Shown: positions 13,542 to 26,525 of the stretch, one piece after another
Layout of the letters: the number at the start of each line of letters is the position of its first letter
How positions within the stretch are numbered: the stretch's first letter is position 1
NCBI RefSeq assembly: GCF_037975245.1
Contig: NC_092583.1
Location: 2,411,264-2,475,263 of the forward strand
Source: Apostichopus japonicus
Lineage: Eukaryota > Echinodermata > Holothuroidea > Aspidochirotida > Stichopodidae
Direction of reading: 5' to 3'
DNA: 64,000 bases
The notes under the pieces: generated by a model
Told to the model about the DNA's origin: nothing
Seen by the model: the letters and a program-made list of their open reading frames with translations, nothing else
Database searches by the model: none
Position numbers and translations under genes: made by a program

Positions 13542-13623
13542 CCGGGAAACCCTCAATGATAATTATCTGGAAGTTCTAGATTTGACGTTGTTCGTGGCTT
13601 TGCGAAAGGGAGGGGGCCCTTTG

Positions 13624-16600
13624 TCAATCTAGATCAATCTGGTCCAATTCCTCGTCCAGATTATCCAAGTCTTCGTCAAATAATTCCTCGTCCACTTCCA
13701 CGTCCAAGTCTATGGTCTCCGTTCCGTTAACCATAGCGCCCTCTATTCCATCCGTCGGACCTTGCGATGGGATCGGTGCTGCCGCCCCCAGTCTGTCCGC
13801 CTCATCTTCGACTGAAACAGAATTTCATAAAAAAAATTAAATAAAAATTCAAAATTTTAATTCTAATTAAAACTGGATTGACCAATAAGCTCTGAATGAT
13901 CTTTGACCTTAAAAGCTTCATTTTTGTTGGTGATTCTTGCCACGCTATGTAGTGTTGACAGAAAATAGTTCTTTAACACACATTCCATCTTCAACATCGA
14001 TGTGATCACGACCATGTGACGCCCTCTAGTTTTGCCAGTCATTCACCATTTGACTATCCAATCCCAATCAAGCCAATATATTCAGTTTCTGACATACTTA
14101 TATTTTCCACTTTTCTCGCTTGACAACCTTTGAAATTTTTTTGCCTTCATGCTGTGATTATGCCAAAATAAGTGAACAAAATTGTGTTTTACCGATACTT
14201 TATTCTTACACTTTGATGGCGAGTGATACAAACAGACTTTTCACGACTCAAACTCAAAGAAATACAGCTTTGAAGGCCAGGAGAGACAAAATGGGCAAGT
14301 TATGAAGCAAGAATTATTGATTCGAATCATAAATTGAATTGTTCCAAGAGCACATTCTAGTGACTGGAATCACATTACCTCATCCACTACTTCTCCAAAT
14401 CCCAATTCTTTGCAAATCCAATCTTTGTTTCTAATCTTCTAATCCATGTGACTTTTACCCCTTTCTTTACCCTTTTCACACACTCTTACCCTTTTGCACA
14501 CTTGCATGCACAAATTCACTTGGGTGGGAGGCAAAACAACTATGATGGTGTTTTAATCTGACCAATAGAGAATCAGAAATTTCTACTGCTCAGAAGGTGC
14601 CAGAAACATGCCAAAAGATTGGTTACCAGATGCATAAAAAATGCTTCTTTCAAAGCCGAGGAACTGAAAATTAAGACTTGAGTACATTTCTATCATTTCA
14701 TTTCAGAACAGCTATTTAAGCAGTTGGTACTAGGTAATTCCATTAAGCATAAAATAGCAAATTACAAACATTTCAAAACGTTACGCTTTTGCTTCGTTAG
14801 TTGAAACGTTACTTAATACTCGTCCGGTTTGGTTGAGCTTTGTTGTTTAATAATTGCAATAATAATGATCTATTTCTCAAACTATTCCAAAAAAGGAAAA
14901 AGTGACAACAGTTTTTACCTGAGGGGTCTATACTATTTCCTCTGTATGTATCTGTTACGTTTGACGAAGTGGCGCCCTCTCTCGACCGGCTCGTCGAAAC
15001 CGTGCCCGTGTCGGTAGCCTCCATGGCCTGAGACGCGAGGGCCTCGGCAGTTAGATCCCTCACGGAGGTCGACTCCTGAAAAATGACAGAGTGAGGTCAA
15101 AGTTCAAAGACTTTCGAAGTAAGAGGAAAGAACGGGTCTAGAACGGAAGTAACTTATCGCCGAAAAAAAACCTAGAAGATGTGAACCATTTGGGGGGGAT
15201 TTTTTGCAATGGTCTAGAGCATAGTTGGAGAATTTCATGAATATGTTATTTATTTTGGGAAGAGAATATTTATTTTCTGGAGTGGTTGAGAACCAGAATG
15301 CAAAAATGCATTGTGGTTTCGTGTAACATGAGCAGTTTTCTTCATGAATCTGACATAATGTATATAGTGAGGGTGTACATGTTTACAAGGGTTTCACTAT
15401 TTGACTCCTGGTGACCCCAAATGACCTTTGCCCTCCACCAAAAACAGTAGGCTTCTTTAAACAATGCCGTACTTCTACACACTAAATATGAGGTCTGCCC
15501 ATGATTCCCTTCTTGAAATATCGTGTTTACAAGGTTTTCAAAATTTGACCCCTGGTGACCCCAAATGACCTTTGACCTCTACCACAAACATTAGCCTTCT
15601 TGTACTCAATGTGGATCTTCTACACATTAAATATAAAATTTGTCAGACCTTCCATTCTTGAGATATGGTGTTTCAAGCAACCACACACACCATAACACAC
15701 ACACACATATGCCATCATGAATGCATAGGTTACGATTATCATCGAAACCAAAAGCTCCAAAAGATGTTTCGAGGAGAGATAGCTTACCTCCCGAGTTTCC
15801 CCTTCCTCCATCTCCATCACCCCCTCATCGGCTTCATCGTCGTCTGCTAGGATCATGTCCGGGTTAAATTGGAACACTTCGCGTCCCGTTATCTGAAGAG
15901 AGGAACGACAGCTAGTTAGCAAGCTGGGACTCGGCTAACCGTTAACGTCTCTGAACGGTTAAGGTCCGGATTGAGGCCCCCTTTCCCCACCCCCCCTTCT
16001 TCCCACCCATCTCAGCATGGGACGTCCAGTGGTTGAAATTATGTATATCAATGAAAAAAACCATCTCCAGATATGATTTTCAGTCAAACTATTATCACTG
16101 CTAAAGTAAATGAGTGAACTGGAAAGGCCTTGGTTTTAACAGTTTAAATTTTTTGGTCCGTTAAAGCGATACACTTGTCTGTCAATTTAGGCTTGACTAA
16201 TTGTCTTCACAACTCGATTCCAACTCAGCTGGACACCAACCCCCACCCCCACCCCACCTGCTTCTACTCCATTCAAGTGCTCTATCCCTCCTTACTCTGT
16301 CAATTTCCAAACTAACATGGTTACATTATGTAAGGCATTTCTTTAAATTTACACTCACATATATCAAACTCCATTTACCGCTAAAAACACCCACGGAGAT
16401 ACGTACTCGCACAAATACTCACAAATGGAGGGCAGTATTTCAGTTTGAGGTCAGGTGTATCAAATAATGCCATAGGGTGGAATAAAGTAGTGAACAACAT
16501 TGCATTTGGGTATTAAAATTTGTGAAAACCAAAATTGCCATCGGTCAATTTCTGAAATACGTAACAAAGACCTAACTTAAAATGTATTTGGTAAAGTGAA

Positions 16601-19600
16601 GTATAAAAAATAAAAAAAGACTTCCAGAGAATCCCGTGGGGAATTTTCGAGTCCAAATAATCAGCTGGTCGTGTCGATACATCTTGCACCATCGTGGACT
16701 TACCCCTAAGGCCTTCCCTTCTTTAAAGTCGTTCTTCTTCTTGGTCTGATCTTGTTCTAGTTTCCTCTTCTTCTCTTCAATTTTCCTCTGCTTCCAATCC
16801 CTGAATGTTTCCAGCGTTATTTTGGTCTGGTTTGGACCAAGCTTCGCCCTCTGCGAGAAGGGAGGAACAGCCAAAAATGATGTAAGAACGTCTCACAGAA
16901 CGAAACAACGATGAAATAATGTAATCTGACTTGTAAGTCAATATACATTTTTTTGTTTTAAAATGATTAAGTCATTAAATATTTGATAAACATGTATAGA
17001 ATTACAATGACATGGCAGGACCAAACCAACCTTTGGAGTTCACACAAGGGCCCATCCAGTTGGCTTCGATCATGCATTTATGAGTGTATGCTTTGGAGAA
17101 GGATTGATTCATATTTTTGGACTTATGACTGTTATGACTGACTTCATTTTTTGAATGTTGATACCATTTTGGGACATTTGGTTTGTATTTTTGTCATGTG
17201 TGTGGTACATTTAATTTAATTGATCCTAACCTCTTCCTCGATTAATTCTTCCAGGGATATTTTCTCTTCCTCCGGTTGTTCGGTGGGTTTCTTCTTCTTC
17301 AGGACAAAGCCAGGAGGCAGGGTGTGTTTGTAGATGCACTTCTCGCCGCTTGGACAGTTCCAAAACCAGCCATACTTGCTCTCCTCAATGGCTTTGACGA
17401 AATGTTTGCAAACCTGTAGGTCAATGCATACAACAAAGAAAAAATAAAACACAGATATCAGCAGAAAGTCATGTTGATTTCAGTTCTTCAGATGAAATGA
17501 CAGTGTTAGACAAACACAATCCTATACCAAATATATTTACTTTTGGGTGAATTGTGGCACTTAAAATAATGAATAAAAAGGAAAAATTTTGCAGAATTAC
17601 TGCTTTGATTCTTAACATGTGATTAATGCCAGTATGAAATATAAAGAAAAACACCAGAAAAGAGTATCCTGAAGGTAAAAAATGCTCTAGAATTCAAAAA
17701 AATGATTAATTTAATACAGTATCTTACCAAGATTTATTCGATGAAAAAACTATAAGGAGGTATTTCTATTCCGATGAAAAGGTAGATAGGTTTGTAAACA
17801 TGGGCAGAGACAAACAGACAAAGAGCTGTTTCTTTTAGATGTGTTTTTAGTCTGTTTTAGCTTCAGTCGGCCTCTTAAGAAGATCCTGCAAGGATCGAAA
17901 CCTCGGGCCTTTCTAACTTTCGTATACTTACAATAAACAAGAAAAAAGAAGAATACAACAACAAAAGCATGACAGGTAGAGTAATAGTAGTACGAGAGTT
18001 ATGCACCCTCGACTTGTGAACTACTTACGATGTTAGTTTTTGGAATCTTCTTGTCAGCTTCAGCGTGTTTTTGTTCCACCACTTCTTTCAACTTAGCCTC
18101 GTCCCAGTCCTCCATGGTATCTAGTCATTAAAACAAACGAAACATGTTACAAAAATACCAAAGACTACAGAAGCATCCGATGGCAAAACATCCCGAGTAA
18201 ATGAGAAATATACTCAAATACTTAACGTAGCGAATAAATACTAAACGTAACAAGCGGCTCGTTGATGTGTCGTGGAGCACACTTCTTATGAGGGAAAAAA
18301 ATTCAAATGCAAAGGGGTACTGTAGAGTGGTGCCACAGGCTGTGTGTCTTTAAATATTTGCAAGCCTGGTTTGGATCTCCTACAACTGTTAAACGACATA
18401 TTTTTGTCTCCCGGCAATACCAATATATCCCAACTTGTGACTTACGATGTGATGAGCTTTGAGGCCTGCCAATCTTCCAACTTTTTCTGGCCGGTACTAG
18501 TTCTACTCTATTCAATTTTCCACACTTGAGATTCCTCACAGTAACACGACCTGCTGTTATCTGATGGTGGATTCCCCCCACCCTCCCCCCCACCCACCCT
18601 CCCCCCATGCAGGTACGACAAGTATGTAACAGAAAGACTCACCTTTCTCCTGACCGCCCTCTTCATAAATACTCCTCTTTTCGGATTTTCTTTCCAGCGT
18701 GAGGTCATGTGAGAATTTACACTTATCACCTTTACGGCAGGTTCCTTGCTTAAAGAAGGCACAGACCACTGACTTGGGATCGACTCCTGAAAGGGCAAGA
18801 AGAAGAAGAAACATGAATGATATCTGAATTTGCAAGGAAAAGCCGTAGCCGCTGTTCATAACAGGAATTATGATGCACGCATCCACTCTGCAGAGCACTC
18901 AATACGGAAAGAAAATAAAACAACTGATATGCAGACACACACACACAACTAATCAAAGAAATGGCATCAAAAGGACTTAGCCTATAAATATGTTTTTAGT
19001 GTCTCCTTAAACATACTGTACTGCTTATTCAGTCAGTAGTTGCAGCGACTACAGCCATGGAAAGCACTTACAGCGACTTAAATTTGGCATCAATATAAGT
19101 TTTACGTTAGTGGTCAACCGCACACATTGCAGTACTGTATTTACTTTGACAGATAGTCACAAATGTATATTTTAATTCCAACAATTTATACCTTTGTGGA
19201 TTCTTAGAAAGTATTGTTTTTGGCGATATACTACAGTAGTTTGGTAGTAGGACGTTTAGGACCAGTGACCACTACTCGGTTCGAGGCACCCAAGATACCA
19301 CCTGGCTGAGTTGCCAAAAGGTGCTGATCTCTTCTTGGTCACCAGAGATGCTACTTTCATAAAAAGCAGCATTTGGTTCTCTGAGACGGTAGCAATTTAT
19401 GCCCCAGTCCCGACTCTGCAACAAGGGTCTGGAAAAATATCAAGGAATTTAAGAGATTTCCTAATACCTAGCAATTAATGTTTATGCCGTATGCTTTTAA
19501 TTAGGTTTACCTTTTGCAACTTTCTGTCCTGCAACAGGTCTGAATAACAGATTCAATTCGTCTTGCTCCTTCTTCTTAAGTTCACGACCCTTCTTCTTGT

Positions 19601-21659
19601 CTTGAGCATCGTCAACCTCAGATAGAGAGATCAGAGAATAAATTATACTTGTTTACCGAATCGTAAAAGACCTTAAAATCGTACCAACTTTAAGGCCCAT
19701 CATTGAAAGAGATCACTATAGATATCAACAGTTGAGATCACATGTAAGTACTTCATTCATTCTGACACAACATTGGTCTAAGGTTAAACTACAGAAAAAT
19801 GGGTTCTGAAAAGGGAATGGGTTATAGAGAGATAGGTTAAAAATTTAGCAAATGGGTTAAAGGGGGATGCCCCCAGGGAACGGGGAAGGAGGTCTTTAAG
19901 ACAGATAACAGGCCTCAAAACTACGCTTGCCTGCTAACGATTGGTCAGTCAGTAGAATCTTGGTTGTGCAACGTTGAACATGTGCTACTGTACACTAGCT
20001 TAAGTACTGTATATTGACGGGTAACCGGAGGGTTGATCAAACCTCAGGTGCTCGGTACCTTACCCAGCTTGTTGTAAACAAAAATAGCACATACTACATT
20101 CACACCCATGGCAACGGTAGCCTAACCGCAAGGGACGAAATAGTTTTAGAGAATTGATTAGCAATATTTGCTCGACAATTCTTGGAATAACAATTAGCAT
20201 TAGCAGGTACTGCATCGTTTGCTAATTAAAAGTAATATTGACTAGCAACTGGCAATTCTTGGGTAGCAAATTGCTATGCGAACCCAGTTATTTCGTCCCT
20301 TGAACCGATGTTACTTTGACTTGAATTGGTTTGCTAGACGAGATAGGCAGTCACCACGTAAGTGATTCTGACAAAAGGCTTTGTTTTTCTTCTTCTTTTT
20401 CACTTCCTTCCCATAGCTGAAGTTTCAACGGGGTATAGCCTAGAGAGATCCCTTTCTGAGGTGCCTAATACAAGCCTAAGTTGGGCTTACTGGTTTTGTT
20501 AGCTTCCATTAAAACATCCATTAGCATTGTATTACAGTACTGTACTACTAGTAGCACAGAGACTAGGACATGTATCATTATTACTACAAAGAGAATTTGA
20601 AATTTTGTCCCAGTAGTATCAACAATTTTTGGTCTAGGCCTAGGCCTGGAAGAAATTAATCAGTCTAGGATACTAAAATAACATATTCTAGCTTTAAAGT
20701 ATGAAAATGAAATCAAAGATACCTTGGTGGCTTTCTGGTTTCCATATTTGACTTGATGTTGGACTGACTTGATGAATGTTTGTTGCTTAGCTCCTTTTTT
20801 ATTCTTTAGTCCAAAAGTTTTATCCTGTTAAGAAGAGAAAATCACTGTTTTATATTATTTCATGTAGATTCACTAGGGCTGTTCTTTCATTCTAATGTTT
20901 TGGTTCCAATGACACTATTGTTAATAAAGGAAAAATGGTTTGTCTGAATTTTCATTCGCTGGCTTTCTGCAAATAGGCCAAAAGTTTTGGCAAAAAAAGG
21001 AAGTCGTCATATTTAGTACCAAAATAGATTGTTAAGACTGTCAGGATTGAATGATAGGGTAGTGATATTACAAGTCAGCAGTATTCGCCCCAAATTTTAG
21101 CATGTTACAGTTGCTAGAAGTTTGTCAAAAGTACTTTCATAACTGATCTTGGCTTGGAAAAGTAAAATACTTGTTGACTTTGAGGTTTGAGCAAAGTTGA
21201 CCATCTGACTTTCTAACATATTTGGGGTATTACCGATAACTATTAAATTACATGTTACCTAGTCCTAAGTTTTCCTTTTCATTAGTTATCTCGCAAGATT
21301 GAACTCAAAATGTATTCTGAGGCCATTCAGCGTTATACCAGTGCTCTATTTAGATGATCGATGAACTAGCCAAATGCCCGAACATTGCGTAACATTACGA
21401 TTGTTGGCTTTTACAGCCTAGGCTATAAAAGAATCCGTGTTATAAAGTTAATCCGTATTATATTCTACACTGTAGCCTAACGGTAACACTAACGACATCT
21501 TTGCAGCAGGCCAGTACCGCCATCGAAAGGCATAATGAAACAACATTACCATACAAAAAAAATTTATATTTCTTCGACATGAGCATATACCTCTATTAAT
21601 TTTTCTTTAACTTTTTGTTCTGTCTTTTTATTGGCTTTTTGTCCCTTCTTCGGAGGCAT
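13624..21659 (-). CDS. ZC3H15: ZC3H15 (DRG family-regulatory protein 1), complete, ten exons
   Basis: Coding exons in transcript order: 21659-21591, 20824-20723, 19616-19511, 18786-18643, 18120-18029, 17413-17231, 16850-16704, 15892-15788, 15075-14919, 13811-13624 (stop TGA 13626-13624). All introns are gt-ag and phases agree, giving 1293 nt or about 430 residues, close to the human protein (426). The start MPPKK matches the family. Two CCCH zinc fingers are visible: C101, C109, C115, H119 (C-x7-C-x5-C-x3-H) and C173, C191, C197, H201. The GREVF motif and the acidic C-terminus ([16 protein letters not shown]) are also conserved. Known for the family: it binds and stabilises the translation GTPase DRG1 in the cytoplasm (yeast Tma46), and the region after the fingers contacts DRG1. 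The lysine-rich N-terminus is typical. No frameshift or missing zinc ligand was seen. A MITE-like element sits in the second intron. Confidence 0.95.
15381..15660. repeat. Tandem duplication with TGACCTTTGACCT motifs in a ZC3H15 intron
   Basis: GTTTACAAGG...TTTGACYCCTGGTGACC is repeated with a period of about 143 bp (15381 and 15524). The second unit has TGACCTTTGACCT (15566-15578), a perfect DR1 nuclear-receptor half-site pair on the opposite strand; the first has one altered base (TTTGCCCT). Confidence 0.65.
17815..17925 (+). repeat. Dispersed repeat family D, copy 1
   Basis: TTTTTAGTCTGTTTTAGCTTCAG then AAGAAGATCCTGCAAGGATCGAAACCTCG in two blocks. Matches the reverse complement of 22575-22660. 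A shorter AAGATCCTGCAAGGATC lies at about 52027. Confidence 0.55.
20129..20302. mobile_element. Short MITE with 14-bp TIR and 5-bp TSD in a ZC3H15 intron
   Basis: Ends CAAGGGACGAAATA and TATTTCGTCCCTTG are perfect inverted repeats. Both sides are flanked by AACCG (20124-20128 and 20303-20307). Length 174 bp, no coding frame. Superfamily not assigned. Confidence 0.8.
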
Positions 21660-22800
21660 TTTCGGTGTAGCGTATTGCGACGTAAGTGTGTGACTTGCGC
21701 AGTTCGTGTAGAATTGAAACAGCCTTTTAGTAATTGCCGTTCAACACAGAATTCAGTATGACATGTGCTTATTGGATTCGACAGCATGTGTATGGAACGC
21801 CAAGATACGAGCATTAAGTTGTTATTGAACAACTCCCTGGTATAGTATCAAAGTATACATTATGAATGATAATGTAAAAGTATCCCAGAATGTCGCCTGC
21901 GAGGATTAAATACACGCAAACCAAACTGACAATTTTCATGTGACTTTTTTCGTTATGATGATGTCACTCACTGCAGTGTTGCCAATTCATTTGCATAACA
22001 GAAAATTAATCCTTCAACCAAATTTCATATTTTTGCAATTAACCAACACAACTACATCAGATAAGTTGTCGAATACTTACAACAATTTGAGGCAGCAAGC
22101 AACGTTACTTACAACCAGAATATGAACAATAAATGTAACCCAGTGATGAATCTCAAATGATAATGTTTCGTAATGACTTCTTATTTGATATGTTCTTTGC
22201 CAAAGCACATTTGAGGTTTGTAATAATGATCAATACTCTGGAAACCATGTAATATACTAATAACCGGCTATAACCAACAACAACATATACCGAAGGTGTA
22301 GTATCTTTGCTATAACTCAATAACTTCACCCTCTGTGAATTTCACACTTAATACTTTGATGCACTTTAATGAGATATTGGGTGATATTGTGTGTATGTGC
22401 GTGTGTGTGTGTGGAGGGCAAAAATCATTTGATATCACCAGTGGTCAAAAGTCTGAAAACCTCGTAAATAGGATAACTATATATACGTTCAGCCTTTGAA
22501 GATAGAAACAATTGTTCACAAAATGATAGTGATGTAAATACGATGTGTCAGTAAATATAGAAGTTAGATTTCGTAGGTTTCAATCCTAGCAGGAACTTCT
22601 TCAAATGCAAACTTAAACGGAAACAGACTAAAGACATATATTTAGACAGATGATCAAACAAATAAATTGGACCATTAAACACTGTAAGCAATAACATTAC
22701 ACAGAACAAAGGACAGATAGCTAACAAGGAACTTTAGGCACTGAATCACAAAGCCTCTGAGCATTATTGGGTATCTGGTACTTTTTGTGAAAATACTAAG
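21660..22800. other. Upstream region of ZC3H15
   Basis: The ZC3H15 promoter and 5' UTR should lie just above 21660, but no TATA box or other firm element can be pointed to. No gene was recognised further up. Confidence 0.35.
22575..22660 (-). repeat. Dispersed repeat family D, copy 2
   Basis: Contains GTTTCAATCCTAGCAGGAAC and AAACGGAAACAGACTAAAGAC, the reverse complement of the 17.8-kb copy. Confidence 0.5.
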
Positions 22801-22819
22801 TTTGCACAATAATTTTCAT

Positions 22820-23005
22820 AATATATAATAATAATAATAATAATCATCATAATAATCATAATAATCATAATAATAATCATAATATTATTATTAATTATAT
22901 TAATAATCATATTAATAATCATATTTAACAAATAATTATAATTATAATGATAACAATAACAATAATGATAATAACAATAATAATAATATTAATAATGTAA
23001 TTGTT
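22820..23005. repeat. Degenerate AAT/ATC microsatellite
   Basis: About 180 bp of imperfect AATAAT, AATCAT and AATAAC units. Confidence 0.85.
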
Positions 23006-24680
23006 AAAGAAGTAAAACCACGATTTTATGATATGAAAGTCTATAGGCAGTACCTGGCATATTGTGTCACCAATCCCTTGTCTGTGACCCTTGTCTTGGA
23101 CAAAAGCTTTTCATTTTCTCAATTTTGCATGTTTATGTCTGAAATTCTCTTGTACGTTATTTGAGGAAGAAATAGGGATTAAACCTGAAACTTTCAAGTA
23201 AGAAAAACGTAAAGAAATGAAAAGGGTTACAGTTTGAAGGATAACAATATAAATGGTATAGAAGTGCTAGAAAACCTTTTTAAAAAGAGGAAATATAAGA
23301 TAGAAGTAAAAGTGTAGGAGGGATTGGCCTTTTCAACAAATATAACACATATGGACAGAGGCGGCGAAAGAGGAATGAACCAAGGGTGGTACAAGCTTGA
23401 AAGGGATACAGTGGCGCGTTTGCTAGAACGGATCTCTCTCTACTTATACCCTTCGACATATATGTTTTTTTTTCTTTTAATTTTAGGCAATGATTGAGTT
23501 GTATTGTAATACTAAAGAACTCACAACATTATTATGTCTATTTGATTATTATTACATACAAACACAGAGACACACATGCATGCATACACGCAGGCCTACG
23601 TACGAACATAAACACCCACACACAAGTAAAACAAAGCACAGTGAGGAATAAAACAGCGAAAAACATCAGAGATTGTCTATGCTACTACATAAATGTAACA
23701 GTAAGGTAGATGATAAGCATAGGTTAAGTCAAGAGTCGCAAAGTTCATTGATTGAATGAGAAAAACAAGTCTTCAATGCCATGCATTTTCTACGAGCAGA
23801 GCTAGTAGAGTTTCGCTTGGAAGCAATGTGCTTCTCAACGTTAAGAATGAATTTCATTTTATGGAAGAAATTGCAGTCAGGCTTAACATTGTTTTGTTTA
23901 CAATTGAAGATAAAGTATTTGATATGAAGGATAAAACAATTCAATGGGTCGTAACCTGTTACCAGTTTACCGAAGAAAAGATCTTTTTTTTTTGAGCAGA
24001 TACACTACTTGTCTACCAAAACATTATGTTCACTACATAGGAACCATGCAGTGACGTTCACAGAATTGGGAAGAGGGGGAATTCTAAGGCTCCCGAAAGA
24101 TGTTGGTATAGGAGTAATATTAACCTTTATGGATGGGCTGTAGGCGAATAAAAAAATTGTGAAAGAGGGATATGGCCTTGGGGTCCGGTCCCCTCCCCCC
24201 GCCCCGCTGCCCCTCCCCCCAAATAATCAAACTTTAGATGTCAAATGGTGCAATCCTGTTTGCATATTGAAAACTTCCCCCAGACTGAATTAACGTTTTC
24301 CCCCGACTTACAATGGACGTTGAGGTATTGCTCCGATCCTCAACCACCCCCCCCCCCCTTTCCCACTTACGTGCCACTGTTGGGAGCGTAAAACCTGGAA
24401 TACACGCGACGTGGATCTTTTATTTATTTCATTTCTAAGATGTCTCTTCTGGACTACCGTACTAAAAAGAGGCGCTTCACCCACGTGTCAAGGGTTTCAA
24501 TCTGGCATGACGGTATAGTCATTTGCTACAGTCAAGTCGAAGATTAACCCTGTTCTTTTCTCCTGATGTTGCCAGTTAAATGATTTCTTTGTTTTAGTGT
24601 TTAGTTGAAATGTTTGGTTGAAATTCGCTGGTTACTGTCTGCTCAGAATCATGAATTTCACTGTCTTTTAAGTCACATAA
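23006..24680. other. Intergenic, no gene seen
   Basis: Open frames at 23729-23995 on both strands have no recognisable domain. Poly-C tracts occur around 24190-24230 and 24345. Confidence 0.4.
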
Positions 24681-25013
24681 TAGGGGAAGGTGGGGCACAG
24701 TGGATCAGCATAGTCCTATAATTGTTGCTAAACTACTTTATTCAATGATGATGAAGTAAACTTCATATGAATTCATCCTATTTTTTAGGAGACTTGGATG
24801 ATGACATTCAAAATTTTAGATTTGGAGATGAAAATCAAGAAATCCTCACCAATTTCCGAGAAGCTGCTCCTCCCTACTAACGTTTCTGTGACTTGTAGGC
24901 TCAAAGGCTTGTGTTGAAATGGTGGCGCTATACATTAATAATTTCTTGATTTTCTAGAGTTATCCAAGATGATTCACTGTGCCCCGTGATCCACCGTGCC
25001 CCACCTTCCCCTA
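24681..25013. mobile_element. MITE with 27-bp TIR and TA flanks
   Basis: The left end TAGGGGAAGGTGGGGCAC... and the right end ...GTGCCCCACCTTCCCCTA are inverted repeats of 27 bp with one mismatch. The terminal TA on each side would fit a TA target duplication, as in the Tc1/mariner group. Length 333 bp, no transposase. Confidence 0.85.
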
Positions 25014-26010
25014 CTATGGAAATATGTCTGAGTTCTCTGTGGTCGATTATCTCAAGCTTACTATACTGCGACTCAAGCAAAGTTTCCAGACATCTTGCAG
25101 AATGGTCCAGACCACGTATTTAATACAAGACGGATCCTGTCTACCTGCACAAGTAGAAGCCTTTTCAAACGTAAGTAAAATAGAACTGTATTTAACAGGA
25201 AATATTTTGCGGGAGTTACACCGTAACACTGAGCAGACTATATTTCATATATATATGGACTGATTCATATATGGTTGTAAACGTTACACTGGATTAATTG
25301 GGTACAAAGTGTACATGAGACAATCATACATGATGTGAAACGATGTTAAATTGATTAAGCATCTGCACTTTCGGTTTAGGATTCGGTGTGTGAAGTGATA
25401 ACTGAAAAAAATATGGCTGTCAGGAATAAACTGAATGTCCATGCACTACACTATAGAGGCACAGAAATATGCCGATATTTTGACTGATGGATGTTAACCG
25501 ACTTAATTATCATGTGCTTAAAGGAATTGTCTGGTGGAAGATTTTGATACATTGTCCTTGTAGTTATTATTTTTCTCTTTCTAACCATGTAAAAATTGTC
25601 CCCATTCGACGTGTTCTTCTTGTAGAAATCTGGTTTTCAAATTCACCAGTTTCTCACCAAAAGTACCGTTTGTTCGAACGCTTCAATATGGTGATTGACG
25701 TAGTGCTTGCAGATAGGCAAAACAGGCGACTTGAAGTTAGCACTCCCAATTCCGCAGCAAATTAACTCACGTGTAAGCACATTGAATTGCCTCATATATA
25801 TAACGTACATACTCGCGAACGTATATACTACGATGCTCAGTTGGTGTACTTGTATAGCGTTACACATAGTACACTCACACTCAAACCACAGTTCATTAAC
25901 TGTTCTTCGAAATCGCTGAAATAAAATTCACGGATCAAATTAACAGTAAAAGGAATCTTATAAAGTATTCGTTAAACCGAAAGATGAAACTTGGCGGGAT
26001 CGATGTCATC

Positions 26011-26525
26011 GCAGAACTGTCCGATTGTAAACGTTATAGAGTAGCCTATACACGCGAACATTCTTCGCGCTGGAGCTGGATACCGCGATGTATAAACAAC
26101 GAAGAGCCTGCTGTTAAAACTTATCTTGTGTTACACAAAGACCACGAAACCACCGATCTACTACATATATTGCGGCTTAAGGAGTTTTTTTAAATCATAT
26201 CTAATTTATAAGAAATTTCACCGGAAATTATTGAAGAAATTGATCGAATCGTTGTCAGAGCAGAATATAGCACTGAGAAGCTTAGGCTTCGCAGAACTGT
26301 CCGATTGTCAAACGTTTGAGTACAGCCTACATGCGAACATTTTTCGCGTTGGAGCTGGATAGCGCGATGTATAGCCTGAACAACTCAGAGTCTGCTGTTA
26401 AAATTTACCTTGTGTTACACAAAGACCACGGAACCACCGCTCAAGTACATGGCGGCTTAAGGAGTTTTTGAAAACATATCTAATTTTTAAGAAATTTCAC
26501 CGGAAATTAAGGGAGAAATTTATCT
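26011..26525 (+). repeat. Tandem duplication, period about 280 bp
   Basis: GCAGAACTGTCCGATTGT starts at 26011 and 26291. Further shared blocks are TGTGTTACACAAAGACCACG, GCGGCTTAAGGAGTTTTT and AAGAAATTTCACCGGAAATT. Copies differ by substitutions and small indels that break the short frames, so coding is unlikely. Confidence 0.85.

Noticed and set aside
23729..23995. Opposite-strand frames of 71 and 79 codons
   Set aside because: No recognisable domain, splice context or conservation could be seen; a decayed element is possible but unsupported.
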